Shown here one piece after another: positions 1 to 5,371 of a stretch of DNA of 6,237 bases. The notes beneath the pieces were generated by a model. The model searched no databases, was not told the DNA's origin, and was given only the letters and a program-made list of their open reading frames with translations. This stretch comes from Desulfovibrio sp. (GTDB lineage Bacteria > Desulfobacterota > Desulfovibrionia > Desulfovibrionales > Desulfovibrionaceae), in the NCBI GenBank assembly GCA_031270875.1, contig JAISXC010000068.1, positions 1 to 6,237 on the forward strand. Direction: 5' to 3'. The number at the start of each line of letters is the position of its first letter. Within the stretch, counting starts at the first letter, position 1. The translations under genes and the position numbers were made by a program.

Positions 1-1
1 G

Positions 2-319
2 GGCCGCTTTCCCGTGGTCACAACCCATCAGGTAAAGGGGCGGCGCATCGTCAAGGTGCTGGGGCTTGTCTGCTGCCGGGGCTTTGACTCGGAAGAAGCC
101 TTTTTCGGCATGGCCGGCCGCGCCATGAGCAAGGGCGCGCAGGGCATCATCGGCTACAATGAAAATGTGGCCTTCCATCCTGACGGCAGCAAGTATTTTT
201 CCTGTTTCGGCACGGCTGTCATGTTTGAGTACAATCCGGACGCGGCGGATGCCCTGCCCCTGATGTTCCAGTACAAGTTCCGGGAGCGTGGAGGCCCGCC
301 CGCCGAGGCCGCCATCTGA
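2..319 (+). CDS. YbjQ-like (UPF0145, heavy-metal-binding family) small protein, possibly 5'-partial
   Basis: The frame is open from position 2 to a TGA at 317-319. A GTG at 14 would give 101 residues, but the frame runs to the window edge, so the true start may lie upstream. Numbering from that GTG, the motifs recall the YbjQ/UPF0145 family: a VTTHQVKGR start (2-10), a hydrophobic LGLV strand (16-19), an alpha segment ending in GAQGIIG (41-47), and a closing CFGTAV strand (64-69). The family forms small oligomeric beta-rich proteins, annotated as putative heavy-metal binders with no settled biochemical role. The stretch between LGLV and GAQGIIG is only about 20 residues, shorter than in typical YbjQ, so this is a divergent member. 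Two adjacent cysteines (20-21) and Cys64 could be ligands, but that is inference. The last 25 or so residues, after EYNPD, look like a poorly conserved tail. It is convergent with the arginine decarboxylase gene. I am confident it is coding and moderately confident of the family. Confidence 0.6.
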   Translation, partial: GRFPVVTTHQVKGRRIVKVLGLVCCRGFDSEEAFFGMAGRAMSKGAQGIIGYNENVAFHPDGSKYFSCFGTAVMFEYNPDAADALPLMFQYKFRERGGPPAEAAI

Positions 320-327
320 GCCATGCT

Positions 328-353
328 CCCTGCCGCCGGAAACGGCGGCAGGG
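328..353. terminator. Perfect 11-bp GC-rich hairpin with GAAA loop between convergent genes
   Basis: The left arm 328-338 (CCCTGCCGCCG) and right arm 343-353 (CGGCGGCAGGG) are exact reverse complements around a GAAA tetraloop. The hairpin lies 8 bases after the YbjQ-like stop and about 20 bases past the arginine decarboxylase stop on the other strand. That position fits a shared transcription barrier for both genes. Neither side carries a clear T-tract in the direction of transcription (GAAAATG follows on the plus strand), so it is not a textbook intrinsic terminator. It could act as an RNA 3'-end stabiliser or need Rho. The structure is certain and the termination role is inferred. Confidence 0.6.
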
Positions 354-372
354 GAAAATGCAGCGGCCGCCG

Positions 373-2289
373 CTATCTCTCAAAATAGGTATAGCCCCGC
401 AGGCCGTCTTCAAAAGTCTGCATGATGGCAAAGCGTTCGCTGGGCGAAATGCGTCCGTTCTTCACGGCCTTTTCCGCCGTGACACGCAGGTCTTCCAGAA
501 GGCGGCGCGGTTCGTATTCGACATACGAGAGGATATCCGCAACCGTATCTCCGCGAATTTCCCGCACGTATTCGTATGTCCCGTCCTCGGCTGCGCGGAT
601 GGAGACCACATTGGTGTCTCCCATGAGATTGTGCAGATCTCCCAAAGTTTCCTGATAGGCCCCCACAAGAAATACGCCGAGGTAATATTCCTCCCCTTCG
701 CGCAACGGGTGCAGGTCAAGGGTGGGCTTCATGCCCTGCGGGTCAATGAAGTGGGCAATGCGTCCGTCGGAGTCGCAGGTGATGTCCGAGATGATGCCTT
801 GGCGCGAGGGAAATTCCTTGAGCCGGTGCACCGGCATGATGGGAAAAAGCTGATCTATGGCCCAGGAATCCGGCAGGGACTGAAACACGCTGAAGTTGCC
901 ATAGTAGATATCCGCCAGGCTCACGTCTATGTCTTCCAGGTCGCGGGGGACATTTTTCAGTTTGGTTTTTTCCCGGGCTATGCGCATGATAATGGCCCAG
1001 AAAAAACGCTCCGCGAGTGTACGCTGGCGGAGCGTGACACGGCCGGTGAAAAAAAGCTGGCGCATTTCGTCCCGGTAATAGACGGCGTCATTGTAGCATT
1101 CCTGCAGATTGCGCAGAGATATGCCGGAAAAAGCCTCATGCAGATTGCGCACCGGCTCCGGCGTATCCTCGGGCAGGGTGTCCGGCAGATGCACTTCTTC
1201 CACCGTGCTCACATCCAGGATATTGAACAGCAGCACCGAGTAATAGGCCACTGTGGCGCGGCCGGATTCGGTGATGATATTGGGATGGGGGATCTGCTGC
1301 TCATCCAGAATGCTCATGATGGTTTCCACCACGTCGGCGCAGTATTCGTCCAGCGTGTAATTGCGCGAGGAAATATAGTTGGTGTGCGAGCCGTCATAAT
1401 CCACCGCAAGGCCGCCGCCGAGATCCAGAAAGCCCATGGGCGCGCCTTCCTGCACAAGGCCCGCGTAAAGCCTGGCGCTTTCCATCACGCCCGTGCGGAT
1501 GTCGCGTATATTGGGCACCTGCGAGCCCAGGTGATAGTGCAGCAGGCGGAAGCAATCCAGCATGCCGCGGGATTTGAGCCTGTCCACCACATCCACTATC
1601 TGCGCCGGGGAAAGACCGAAGGTGGAGCGCTCCCCGCCGGAGTCCGTCCAGTGCCCGCCCGCCTTGACGGCGAGCTTGGCCCGCACGCCTATGTTGGGCC
1701 GCACATTGAGCGCCTTGCCGCGTTCCAGCAGCGTGTCAAGTTCTCCCGGCATTTCCAGAACAAAAAAGAGGTTGCAGCCGAGCCGCAGGGCCTGGAGCCC
1801 GAGGTCGATAAATTCCTCGTCCTTGTAACCGTTGCAGATGAGGCAGGCCTCCGGGTCACGCAACAGGGAAACAGCCGCAATGAGTTCCGCCTTTGAACCC
1901 ACCTCAAAGCCGTGGTGGTACTGCGCTCCGAAGTGGGCTATTTTTTCCACCACCTGCTGCTGCTGGTTGACCTTGATGGGGAAAACCCCCCGAAAAGCCC
2001 CTTTGTATGACAGACCCCTGATGGCTTTGCGGAATGATTCGTGGATGTTGGCAATACGCGCGTCCAGAATGTTTTCCACGCGCAGAAGCACCGGCATGTC
2101 GTAACCGCGCTCGTGCAGACCGGCAATGATCTCCGGAATGGGTATCTGCGGCCCTTTGGGTCCCTGCGGACAGATGACCACCTCGCCCGCCTCGGAAATC
2201 GTAAAATATCCGGCCCCCCAGTTGCGGACGCCGTACAGCTCAATGGAGTCCTCTACCCGCCACTGCTGCAATGCACGGTTTTTTGCCAC
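373..2289 (-). CDS. speA: Biosynthetic arginine decarboxylase (PLP-dependent, fold III)
   Basis: A complete 638-residue protein that converts L-arginine to agmatine and CO2, the first step of the agmatine route to putrescine and longer polyamines. Length and motif order match Escherichia coli SpeA (about 658 residues). Visible motifs: PIKVNQ (104-109), whose Lys106 should carry PLP; GSKAEL (131-136); CNGYKD (152-157); SGGE (217-220); LLHYHLGSQ (249-257); the glycine-rich GGGLAVDYDG (291-300) for phosphate binding; ITESGRA (339-345); and CDSDG (505-509), with Cys505 as the catalytic cysteine from the neighbouring subunit. HNLMGDT (553-559) and the terminal GYTY (632-635) are also typical. The start is a GTG at 2287-2289, with AAGGA (2301-2297) seven bases upstream, and I see no better start. 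No agmatinase, agmatine deiminase or spermidine synthase gene is in the window, so the next pathway steps must lie elsewhere. It is divergent from the efflux adaptor gene. I see no frameshift and no missing key residue. Confidence 0.97.
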   Translation of the reverse strand: MAKNRALQQWRVEDSIELYGVRNWGAGYFTISEAGEVVICPQGPKGPQIPIPEIIAGLHERGYDMPVLLRVENILDARIANIHESFRKAIRGLSYKGAFRGVFPIKVNQQQQVVEKIAHFGAQYHHGFEVGSKAELIAAVSLLRDPEACLICNGYKDEEFIDLGLQALRLGCNLFFVLEMPGELDTLLERGKALNVRPNIGVRAKLAVKAGGHWTDSGGERSTFGLSPAQIVDVVDRLKSRGMLDCFRLLHYHLGSQVPNIRDIRTGVMESARLYAGLVQEGAPMGFLDLGGGLAVDYDGSHTNYISSRNYTLDEYCADVVETIMSILDEQQIPHPNIITESGRATVAYYSVLLFNILDVSTVEEVHLPDTLPEDTPEPVRNLHEAFSGISLRNLQECYNDAVYYRDEMRQLFFTGRVTLRQRTLAERFFWAIIMRIAREKTKLKNVPRDLEDIDVSLADIYYGNFSVFQSLPDSWAIDQLFPIMPVHRLKEFPSRQGIISDITCDSDGRIAHFIDPQGMKPTLDLHPLREGEEYYLGVFLVGAYQETLGDLHNLMGDTNVVSIRAAEDGTYEYVREIRGDTVADILSYVEYEPRRLLEDLRVTAEKAVKNGRISPSERFAIMQTFEDGLRGYTYFER

Positions 2290-2296
2290 TGCGTTT

Positions 2297-2302
2297 TCCT
2301 TT
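2297..2302 (-). promoter_or_regulatory. Ribosome binding site for the GTG start of speA
   Basis: Read on the minus strand this is AAAGGA, followed by a seven-base spacer and then the GTG start at 2289. Good spacing and purine content support the GTG over any later in-frame start, and the sequence right after it already matches the expected N-terminal region of the protein. Confidence 0.7.
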
Positions 2303-2421
2303 CTTCGGCCGCGCTCGCCGTATTTTTTCCGAACCGCCGGAAGCGGCGCGGGAAACCATGCGTAATGGATACCATGCCACTGTTGATAATTCGATGGTCA
2401 TTTCAATCCGCGTCACGATGC

Positions 2422-2448
2422 TTGCCGGACAGATAGAAGTGATATACA
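2422..2448 (+). promoter_or_regulatory. Candidate extended -10 sigma-70 promoter for the efflux adaptor gene
   Basis: A -10-like TATACA sits at 2443-2448 and is preceded by TGA (2440-2442), giving the TGnTATA pattern of extended -10 promoters. A partial -35 match, TTGCCG, lies at 2422-2427 with a 15-base spacer, which is short but tolerated when the extended element is present. Transcription would start near 2455, giving a leader of about 80 bases before the ATG at 2536. I found no equally convincing promoter for the divergent speA gene. This is a pattern match only. Confidence 0.4.
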
Positions 2449-2455
2449 AGCGGAA

Positions 2456-2518
2456 AAAACGCAAGGCTTTTTGTGGCGTTTTCCCCGGCGGCAACGCTTG
2501 TGTCCCCCGCCGCCACAA
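2456..2518 (+). repeat. Overlapping, mutually exclusive inverted repeats in the adaptor-gene leader
   Basis: Three inverted repeats occupy this leader. AAAACGC (2456-2462) pairs with GCGTTTT (2476-2482). TTGTGGCG (2471-2478) pairs with CGCCACAA (2511-2518). GGCGGC (2487-2492) pairs with GCCGCC (2509-2514), overlapping the far arm of the second. The first and second share bases 2476-2478, and the second and third share 2511-2514, so not all can form at once. They lie between the predicted transcription start and the ribosome binding site. The repeats are visible in the sequence; a regulatory role is speculation. The same stretch contains an alternative GTG start (2473) for the adaptor frame. 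Confidence 0.4.
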
Positions 2519-2535
2519 CCTATCTGTGGAGCATC

Positions 2536-3627
2536 ATGTACGTTTTGCCGCGCCTTATTCTGCTTTTCGTATTGGCACTGCCGTCTCTTGCCTCCTGTTC
2601 CGGATCAGGCGACAACAATGCCGGCCCCCCTCCGGCTCCGGTGCGTGTCGCCGCCGTCCGGCGGGCTGACGTTCCGCAACTGCTGTACGCCGTGGGCAAC
2701 GTCAAGGCTTCCGCCACGGTGGAGGTCAAATCCCGCGTTACCGGAGAAATCCAGCGGATACATTTTACCGAAGGTCAGGATGTCACCGGGGGGCAGCCTC
2801 TCATCACCATTGATCCACGCCCCTTCGAAGCGACACTGCGTGAAAGGCGCGGCATCCTTGCCAAGGATCAGGCGCAGTTGAACAAGGCCGAGGACGACAT
2901 GCGCCGTTACAGCCAGCTTGCGGGCGGCGGCTACGTGAGCCGGGAGGCCTATGACAAAACCATCACCGACGTGGCGGCGCTGGGAGCCACCGTGCAGGCG
3001 GACAAGGCTTCTGTGGAGAGCGCGGAACTTGATCTTTCCTACTGTACCATTGCCGCGCCCATCGACGGGAGAGTGGGCCCGCTCAACGTGGACAAGGGCA
3101 ACATGGTAAAAAACACCGACGCCACGCCCATTGTCACCATTGACACCCTGTTGCCCATTTACGTGCTTTTTTCCGTGCCGGAAGCGCGTCTCCCCCTCAT
3201 TCAGGAGCGCATGCGCGTAGGCCCGGTAAAGGTCAACGCCACGCCCACGGGCGGCATTGCCGAAAACGGCGTACTGACGCTGATTGACAATGCCGTGGAC
3301 ACGCGCACCGGCACCATCCGCCTGCGCGCCAACTTTGACAATCAGAGCCGGCGCTTGTGGCCCGGGCAGTTTGTCCAGGTGGAACTGCCCCTCGGCATCG
3401 CCGCGGGCGCTCTTACCGTGCCCGGCCGCGCCGTGCAGTCCGGCCGGGAGGGCTCCTACGTCTACGTGGTGGACAAGGACAACAAAGCCGCGTACCGCAA
3501 GGTGTCCACGCTTTTTGAATATCGGGATCAAAACGTGATTGAGGGCGATGTGACCGAAGGCGACAATGTTGTCATTGAAGGACAGGTGCGGCTGGCCCCG
3601 GGCCTGCCCGTTCAGGTTCTGCCGTAG
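2536..3627 (+). CDS. RND efflux pump periplasmic adaptor (membrane fusion) lipoprotein, MdtA/AcrA-like
   Basis: From the ATG at 2536 this is 363 residues, the usual size for the HlyD/AcrA adaptor family, which links an inner-membrane RND transporter to an outer-membrane TolC-type channel. The N-terminus has a short signal peptide (residues 1-20) ending in a lipobox, LASC (18-21), so Cys21 should be lipidated and the protein anchored in a membrane facing the periplasm. In order: an early beta/lipoyl half (RVTGEIQRIHFTEGQDV, 67-83; LITIDPRPF, 89-97), a helical hairpin of about 98-168, the second lipoyl half (TIAAPIDGRVG, 171-181), then beta-barrel and membrane-proximal parts, with DTRTGTIRLRANFDN (255-269) and WPGQFVQVEL (275-284) as family signatures. 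Closest resemblance by eye is MdtA. The frame extends back to a GTG at 2473, which would add 21 residues and bury the signal peptide, so I prefer ATG 2536 with GGAG at 2528-2531. No RND pump or outer-membrane channel gene follows in the window, so the partner and substrate are unknown. Confidence 0.9.
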   Translation: MYVLPRLILLFVLALPSLASCSGSGDNNAGPPPAPVRVAAVRRADVPQLLYAVGNVKASATVEVKSRVTGEIQRIHFTEGQDVTGGQPLITIDPRPFEATLRERRGILAKDQAQLNKAEDDMRRYSQLAGGGYVSREAYDKTITDVAALGATVQADKASVESAELDLSYCTIAAPIDGRVGPLNVDKGNMVKNTDATPIVTIDTLLPIYVLFSVPEARLPLIQERMRVGPVKVNATPTGGIAENGVLTLIDNAVDTRTGTIRLRANFDNQSRRLWPGQFVQVELPLGIAAGALTVPGRAVQSGREGSYVYVVDKDNKAAYRKVSTLFEYRDQNVIEGDVTEGDNVVIEGQVRLAPGLPVQVLP

Positions 3628-3654
3628 CTTGCCCTTAAAAAACACGGGAATGTC

Positions 3655-3701
3655 CGCCTGATGATGCTCTGCCGTCTTGTGGAAACCTTGACAAGCAGGC
3701 G
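3655..3701 (+). repeat. Nested inverted repeat downstream of the adaptor gene
   Basis: CGCCTG (3655-3660) pairs with CAGGCG (3696-3701), and immediately inside the right arm ACAAG (3691-3695) pairs with CTTGT (3676-3680). The result is two stacked stems, 6 and 5 bp, with a 15-base bulge on the left side and a 10-base loop. It begins 27 bases after the adaptor stop. There is no T-tract after it, so an intrinsic terminator is unlikely. It overlaps the -35-like element proposed for the next gene. Function unknown. Confidence 0.35.
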
Positions 3702-3716
3702 CTGAACATGCACCAT
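3688..3716 (+). promoter_or_regulatory. Possible promoter for the NYN-domain gene (perfect -35, weak -10)
   Basis: TTGACA at 3688-3693 is an exact sigma-70 -35 hexamer. The optimal 17-base spacer leads to CACCAT at 3711-3716, which matches only three of six consensus -10 bases. The ATG of the NYN gene follows about 50 bases later. The strong -35 makes a separate promoter for this gene plausible, but the poor -10 keeps confidence low. Confidence 0.25.
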
Positions 3717-3767
3717 GCGGAAACTGGCGGAAATGTTTTTTATCCCCGGAGCTGAAAGGAATTCTTG

Positions 3768-4310
3768 ATGAAAATCAAAAAGTTGGTTGCGATTGATCTC
3801 CTCCCCAGCGAGCGAAGGGCCAAGGAAATGGGCTTTCCGTATTTTCCCGTACAGGAGTTTATTTCCCACTTCTCCAGAGAATATATTGATATTATTGAAA
3901 TTATTTGCACGCTACAGTTGCGTGTGCCGGAAGACGACACGGTGGAAGCCTTGGCGCAGGCCAGGCAGCAGTTTGAAAAGAAGCGCTATGCGCTTGAAAT
4001 GTGCGGCGTGAGAGTTATCGAATGTCCTTCCAAACGAAGCCAGAATTCTCCCAGCGGTTTCAAACAGAGCGACGACCAGCGTTTGATGATCAGAACGCTG
4101 ATTCTGGCCATGAAACTGCGTCCGGATTTTGTCATTCTGGTGGCGTCGGACGGTGACTATACCCCCATGGTGGAAGCCCTGCGCGATGAAGGGATACGAA
4201 CCGAGGTGGTTGCTTCTGTTCCCCTGCTCGCCAATGATTTGCGACGCCATGCCGTCAAGGTGGTTGACCTTGACGGAGTACTGGAGGGAATACGGGCCAG
4301 CAGCGGATAA
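3768..4310 (+). CDS. NYN/DUF88-like (PIN-fold) domain protein, putative RNA-processing factor
   Basis: A 180-residue protein starting at ATG 3768, with AAGGA (3756-3760) seven bases upstream; an adjacent TTG at 3765 is less well spaced. The best-recognised part is VILVASDGDYTPMVEALRDE (122-141) followed by GIRTEVVAS (142-150), matching the NYN/DUF88 (LabA-like) pattern of a beta strand ending in S-x-D-D/S-D with a downstream P-x-V helix. The first strand, LVAID (6-10), supplies an acidic residue at Asp10, and Lys99-x-x-Asp102-Asp103 resembles the family's K-x-x-D motif. NYN domains share the PIN nuclease fold and bind a metal through several aspartates. Two points differ: Asp10 is not followed by the usual D/G-x-N-x signature, and the second aspartate of the central helix is absent. 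Catalysis is therefore uncertain. No membrane segment or signal peptide is seen. The gene stands alone, 140 bases after the adaptor and 128 before the dehydrogenase. Codons 35-50 are AT-richer than the surroundings. Confidence 0.75.
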   Translation: MKIKKLVAIDLLPSERRAKEMGFPYFPVQEFISHFSREYIDIIEIICTLQLRVPEDDTVEALAQARQQFEKKRYALEMCGVRVIECPSKRSQNSPSGFKQSDDQRLMIRTLILAMKLRPDFVILVASDGDYTPMVEALRDEGIRTEVVASVPLLANDLRRHAVKVVDLDGVLEGIRASSG

Positions 4311-4334
4311 ACAGCGATTGTCAGCCCTGCGCCT

Positions 4335-4388
4335 GCGGCGCCGCGGCAACGCCGGATTCGGGAGAAAGGCTCGCGCGGTTGAACGCGC
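4335..4388 (+). repeat. GC-rich palindrome and short stem between the NYN and dehydrogenase genes
   Basis: GCGGCGCCGC at 4335-4344 is a perfect 10-base palindrome, and GCGCG (4373-4377) pairs with CGCGC (4384-4388) around a 6-base loop. They lie in the 128-base gap between stop 4310 and start 4439. Neither is followed by a T-tract. They may help end the NYN transcript or be chance products of GC-rich sequence. A GATAAT hexamer at 4395-4400 resembles a -10 box but has no fitting -35, so no promoter is called. Confidence 0.2.
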
Positions 4389-4438
4389 CTGCCGGATAAT
4401 TTCTAGCGTGACCCAGTTGTAGCCACAAGGAGTGTATC

Positions 4439-5341
4439 ATGTCTGAAAAATTGCGTATCGGGTGGATAGGCACAGGCGTTATGGGTGGGCACATGGCGGG
4501 CCACATTTTGGCGGCGGGTTTTCCCCTGACTGTTTATAACCGATCAAAGGCAAAAGCCGGACCTCTGCTCGAAAAGGGAGCGCAATGGGCCGAAAACCCG
4601 AGCGCTCTGGCCGCCGTGTCGGATGTTGTTTTTTCCATTGTCGGTTACCCCAGGGATGTCGAAGAAGTCATGCTGGGCGAACTGGGCGCGCTTAAGGGGC
4701 TCGCCAATGGCGGAATTTTGTGTGACATGACGACTTCTTCCCCCACACTTGCCGAGCGCATTGCAAAAGCCGCGGCCGACAGGGGCTGCATCGCCCTGGA
4801 CGCTCCCGTGACCGGTGGGGATGTTGGCGCGCGCGACGCCCGACTCTCCATTTTCGTGGGAGGGGATAAGGCCGGCTATGACAGGATCAAACCTTGTCTT
4901 GAAAAAATGGGCCGTAATGTTCTCCACTGCGGCCCGGCGGGCTTCGGCCAGCGCGGCAAGCTCGCCAATCAGATCGCCATTGCCGGCGTGATGTTCAGCG
5001 TGTGCGAATCATTGTTTTTTGCCCAGGAGGCGGGTCTTGACGTCGCCAAGTGGGTGGATCTTGTTGTGCCCGGCTCCGCGGGCAGCCTCGCCATGGGCAA
5101 TCTCGGCCGCCGGGTCATGAAGGGCGATTATGAGCCGGGATTTTTCATTGACCACTTCATCAAGGATTTGGGCCTCTGCCTGGAAGAATGCCGCCGTATG
5201 CGCATTGTTCTGCCCGGTCTGACGGCCGCGGAACAAATGTACCGCGCCATGCAGGCGCAGGGACAGGGCAGCAAGGGCACACAGGCTCTGGTGCTGGGGC
5301 TGGCGGCGCTGTCAGGCAAACAGTGGCGCGCGCATTGCTGA
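4439..5341 (+). CDS. NAD(P)-dependent beta-hydroxyacid dehydrogenase, 3-hydroxyisobutyrate dehydrogenase family
   Basis: A complete 300-residue cytoplasmic oxidoreductase, the normal family length. The start ATG at 4439 has AAGGAG (4427-4432) six bases upstream, a strong site. The N-terminal Rossmann domain shows IGWIGTGVMG (7-16) with the GxGxxG dinucleotide loop, then VYNRSKAKA (32-40), where Arg35 after the second strand suggests NADP preference. DMTTSSP (96-102) and the substrate loop DAPVTGGDVGAR (121-132) follow; the family usually has DAPVSGG. The presumed catalytic lysine is Lys174 in FGQRGKLANQ (169-178), where the usual K-x-x-N-N is K-x-x-N-Q. The C-terminal helical domain carries HFIKDLGLCLEE (239-250), with the conserved Lys242-Asp243. 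Members act on 3-hydroxyisobutyrate, tartronate semialdehyde, glyoxylate or succinic semialdehyde, and sequence alone does not decide the substrate. It is followed after 30 bases by the branching enzyme gene in the same frame, so the two may be co-transcribed. Confidence 0.92.
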   Translation: MSEKLRIGWIGTGVMGGHMAGHILAAGFPLTVYNRSKAKAGPLLEKGAQWAENPSALAAVSDVVFSIVGYPRDVEEVMLGELGALKGLANGGILCDMTTSSPTLAERIAKAAADRGCIALDAPVTGGDVGARDARLSIFVGGDKAGYDRIKPCLEKMGRNVLHCGPAGFGQRGKLANQIAIAGVMFSVCESLFFAQEAGLDVAKWVDLVVPGSAGSLAMGNLGRRVMKGDYEPGFFIDHFIKDLGLCLEECRRMRIVLPGLTAAEQMYRAMQAQGQGSKGTQALVLGLAALSGKQWRAHC

Positions 5342-5371
5342 ACCTGCGGGAAATACGCTCTCGTGGGGGAC

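Noticed and set aside
358..1896. A 512-codon open frame antisense to speA
   Set aside because: Its codons are exact reverse complements of the speA codons, so it stays open wherever speA avoids TTA, CTA and TCA, which is expected in GC-rich DNA. The protein shows no recognisable domain, while speA on the other strand is unmistakable.
2240..2518. A 92-codon minus-strand frame upstream of and overlapping the speA start, a possible leader peptide
   Set aside because: It overlaps speA out of frame, has no clear ribosome binding site and has no recognisable sequence. Its basic composition fits random GC-rich translation.
2473..2535. N-terminal extension of the adaptor from GTG 2473
   Set aside because: It would put 21 residues of non-signal sequence before a well-formed lipoprotein signal peptide that begins at ATG 2536. 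Kept only as an alternative start.
2605..3645. A 346-codon open frame antisense to the efflux adaptor
   Set aside because: It is in the same complementary register as the adaptor gene, and it ends where the adaptor uses a TCA serine codon. The translation is rich in His, Gly and Val with no family resemblance.
4379..4406. A possible promoter, TTGAAC with TTCTAG 16 bases later, ahead of the dehydrogenase gene
   Set aside because: The -10 element matches only two of six consensus bases, and the better GATAAT nearby has the wrong spacing to any -35.
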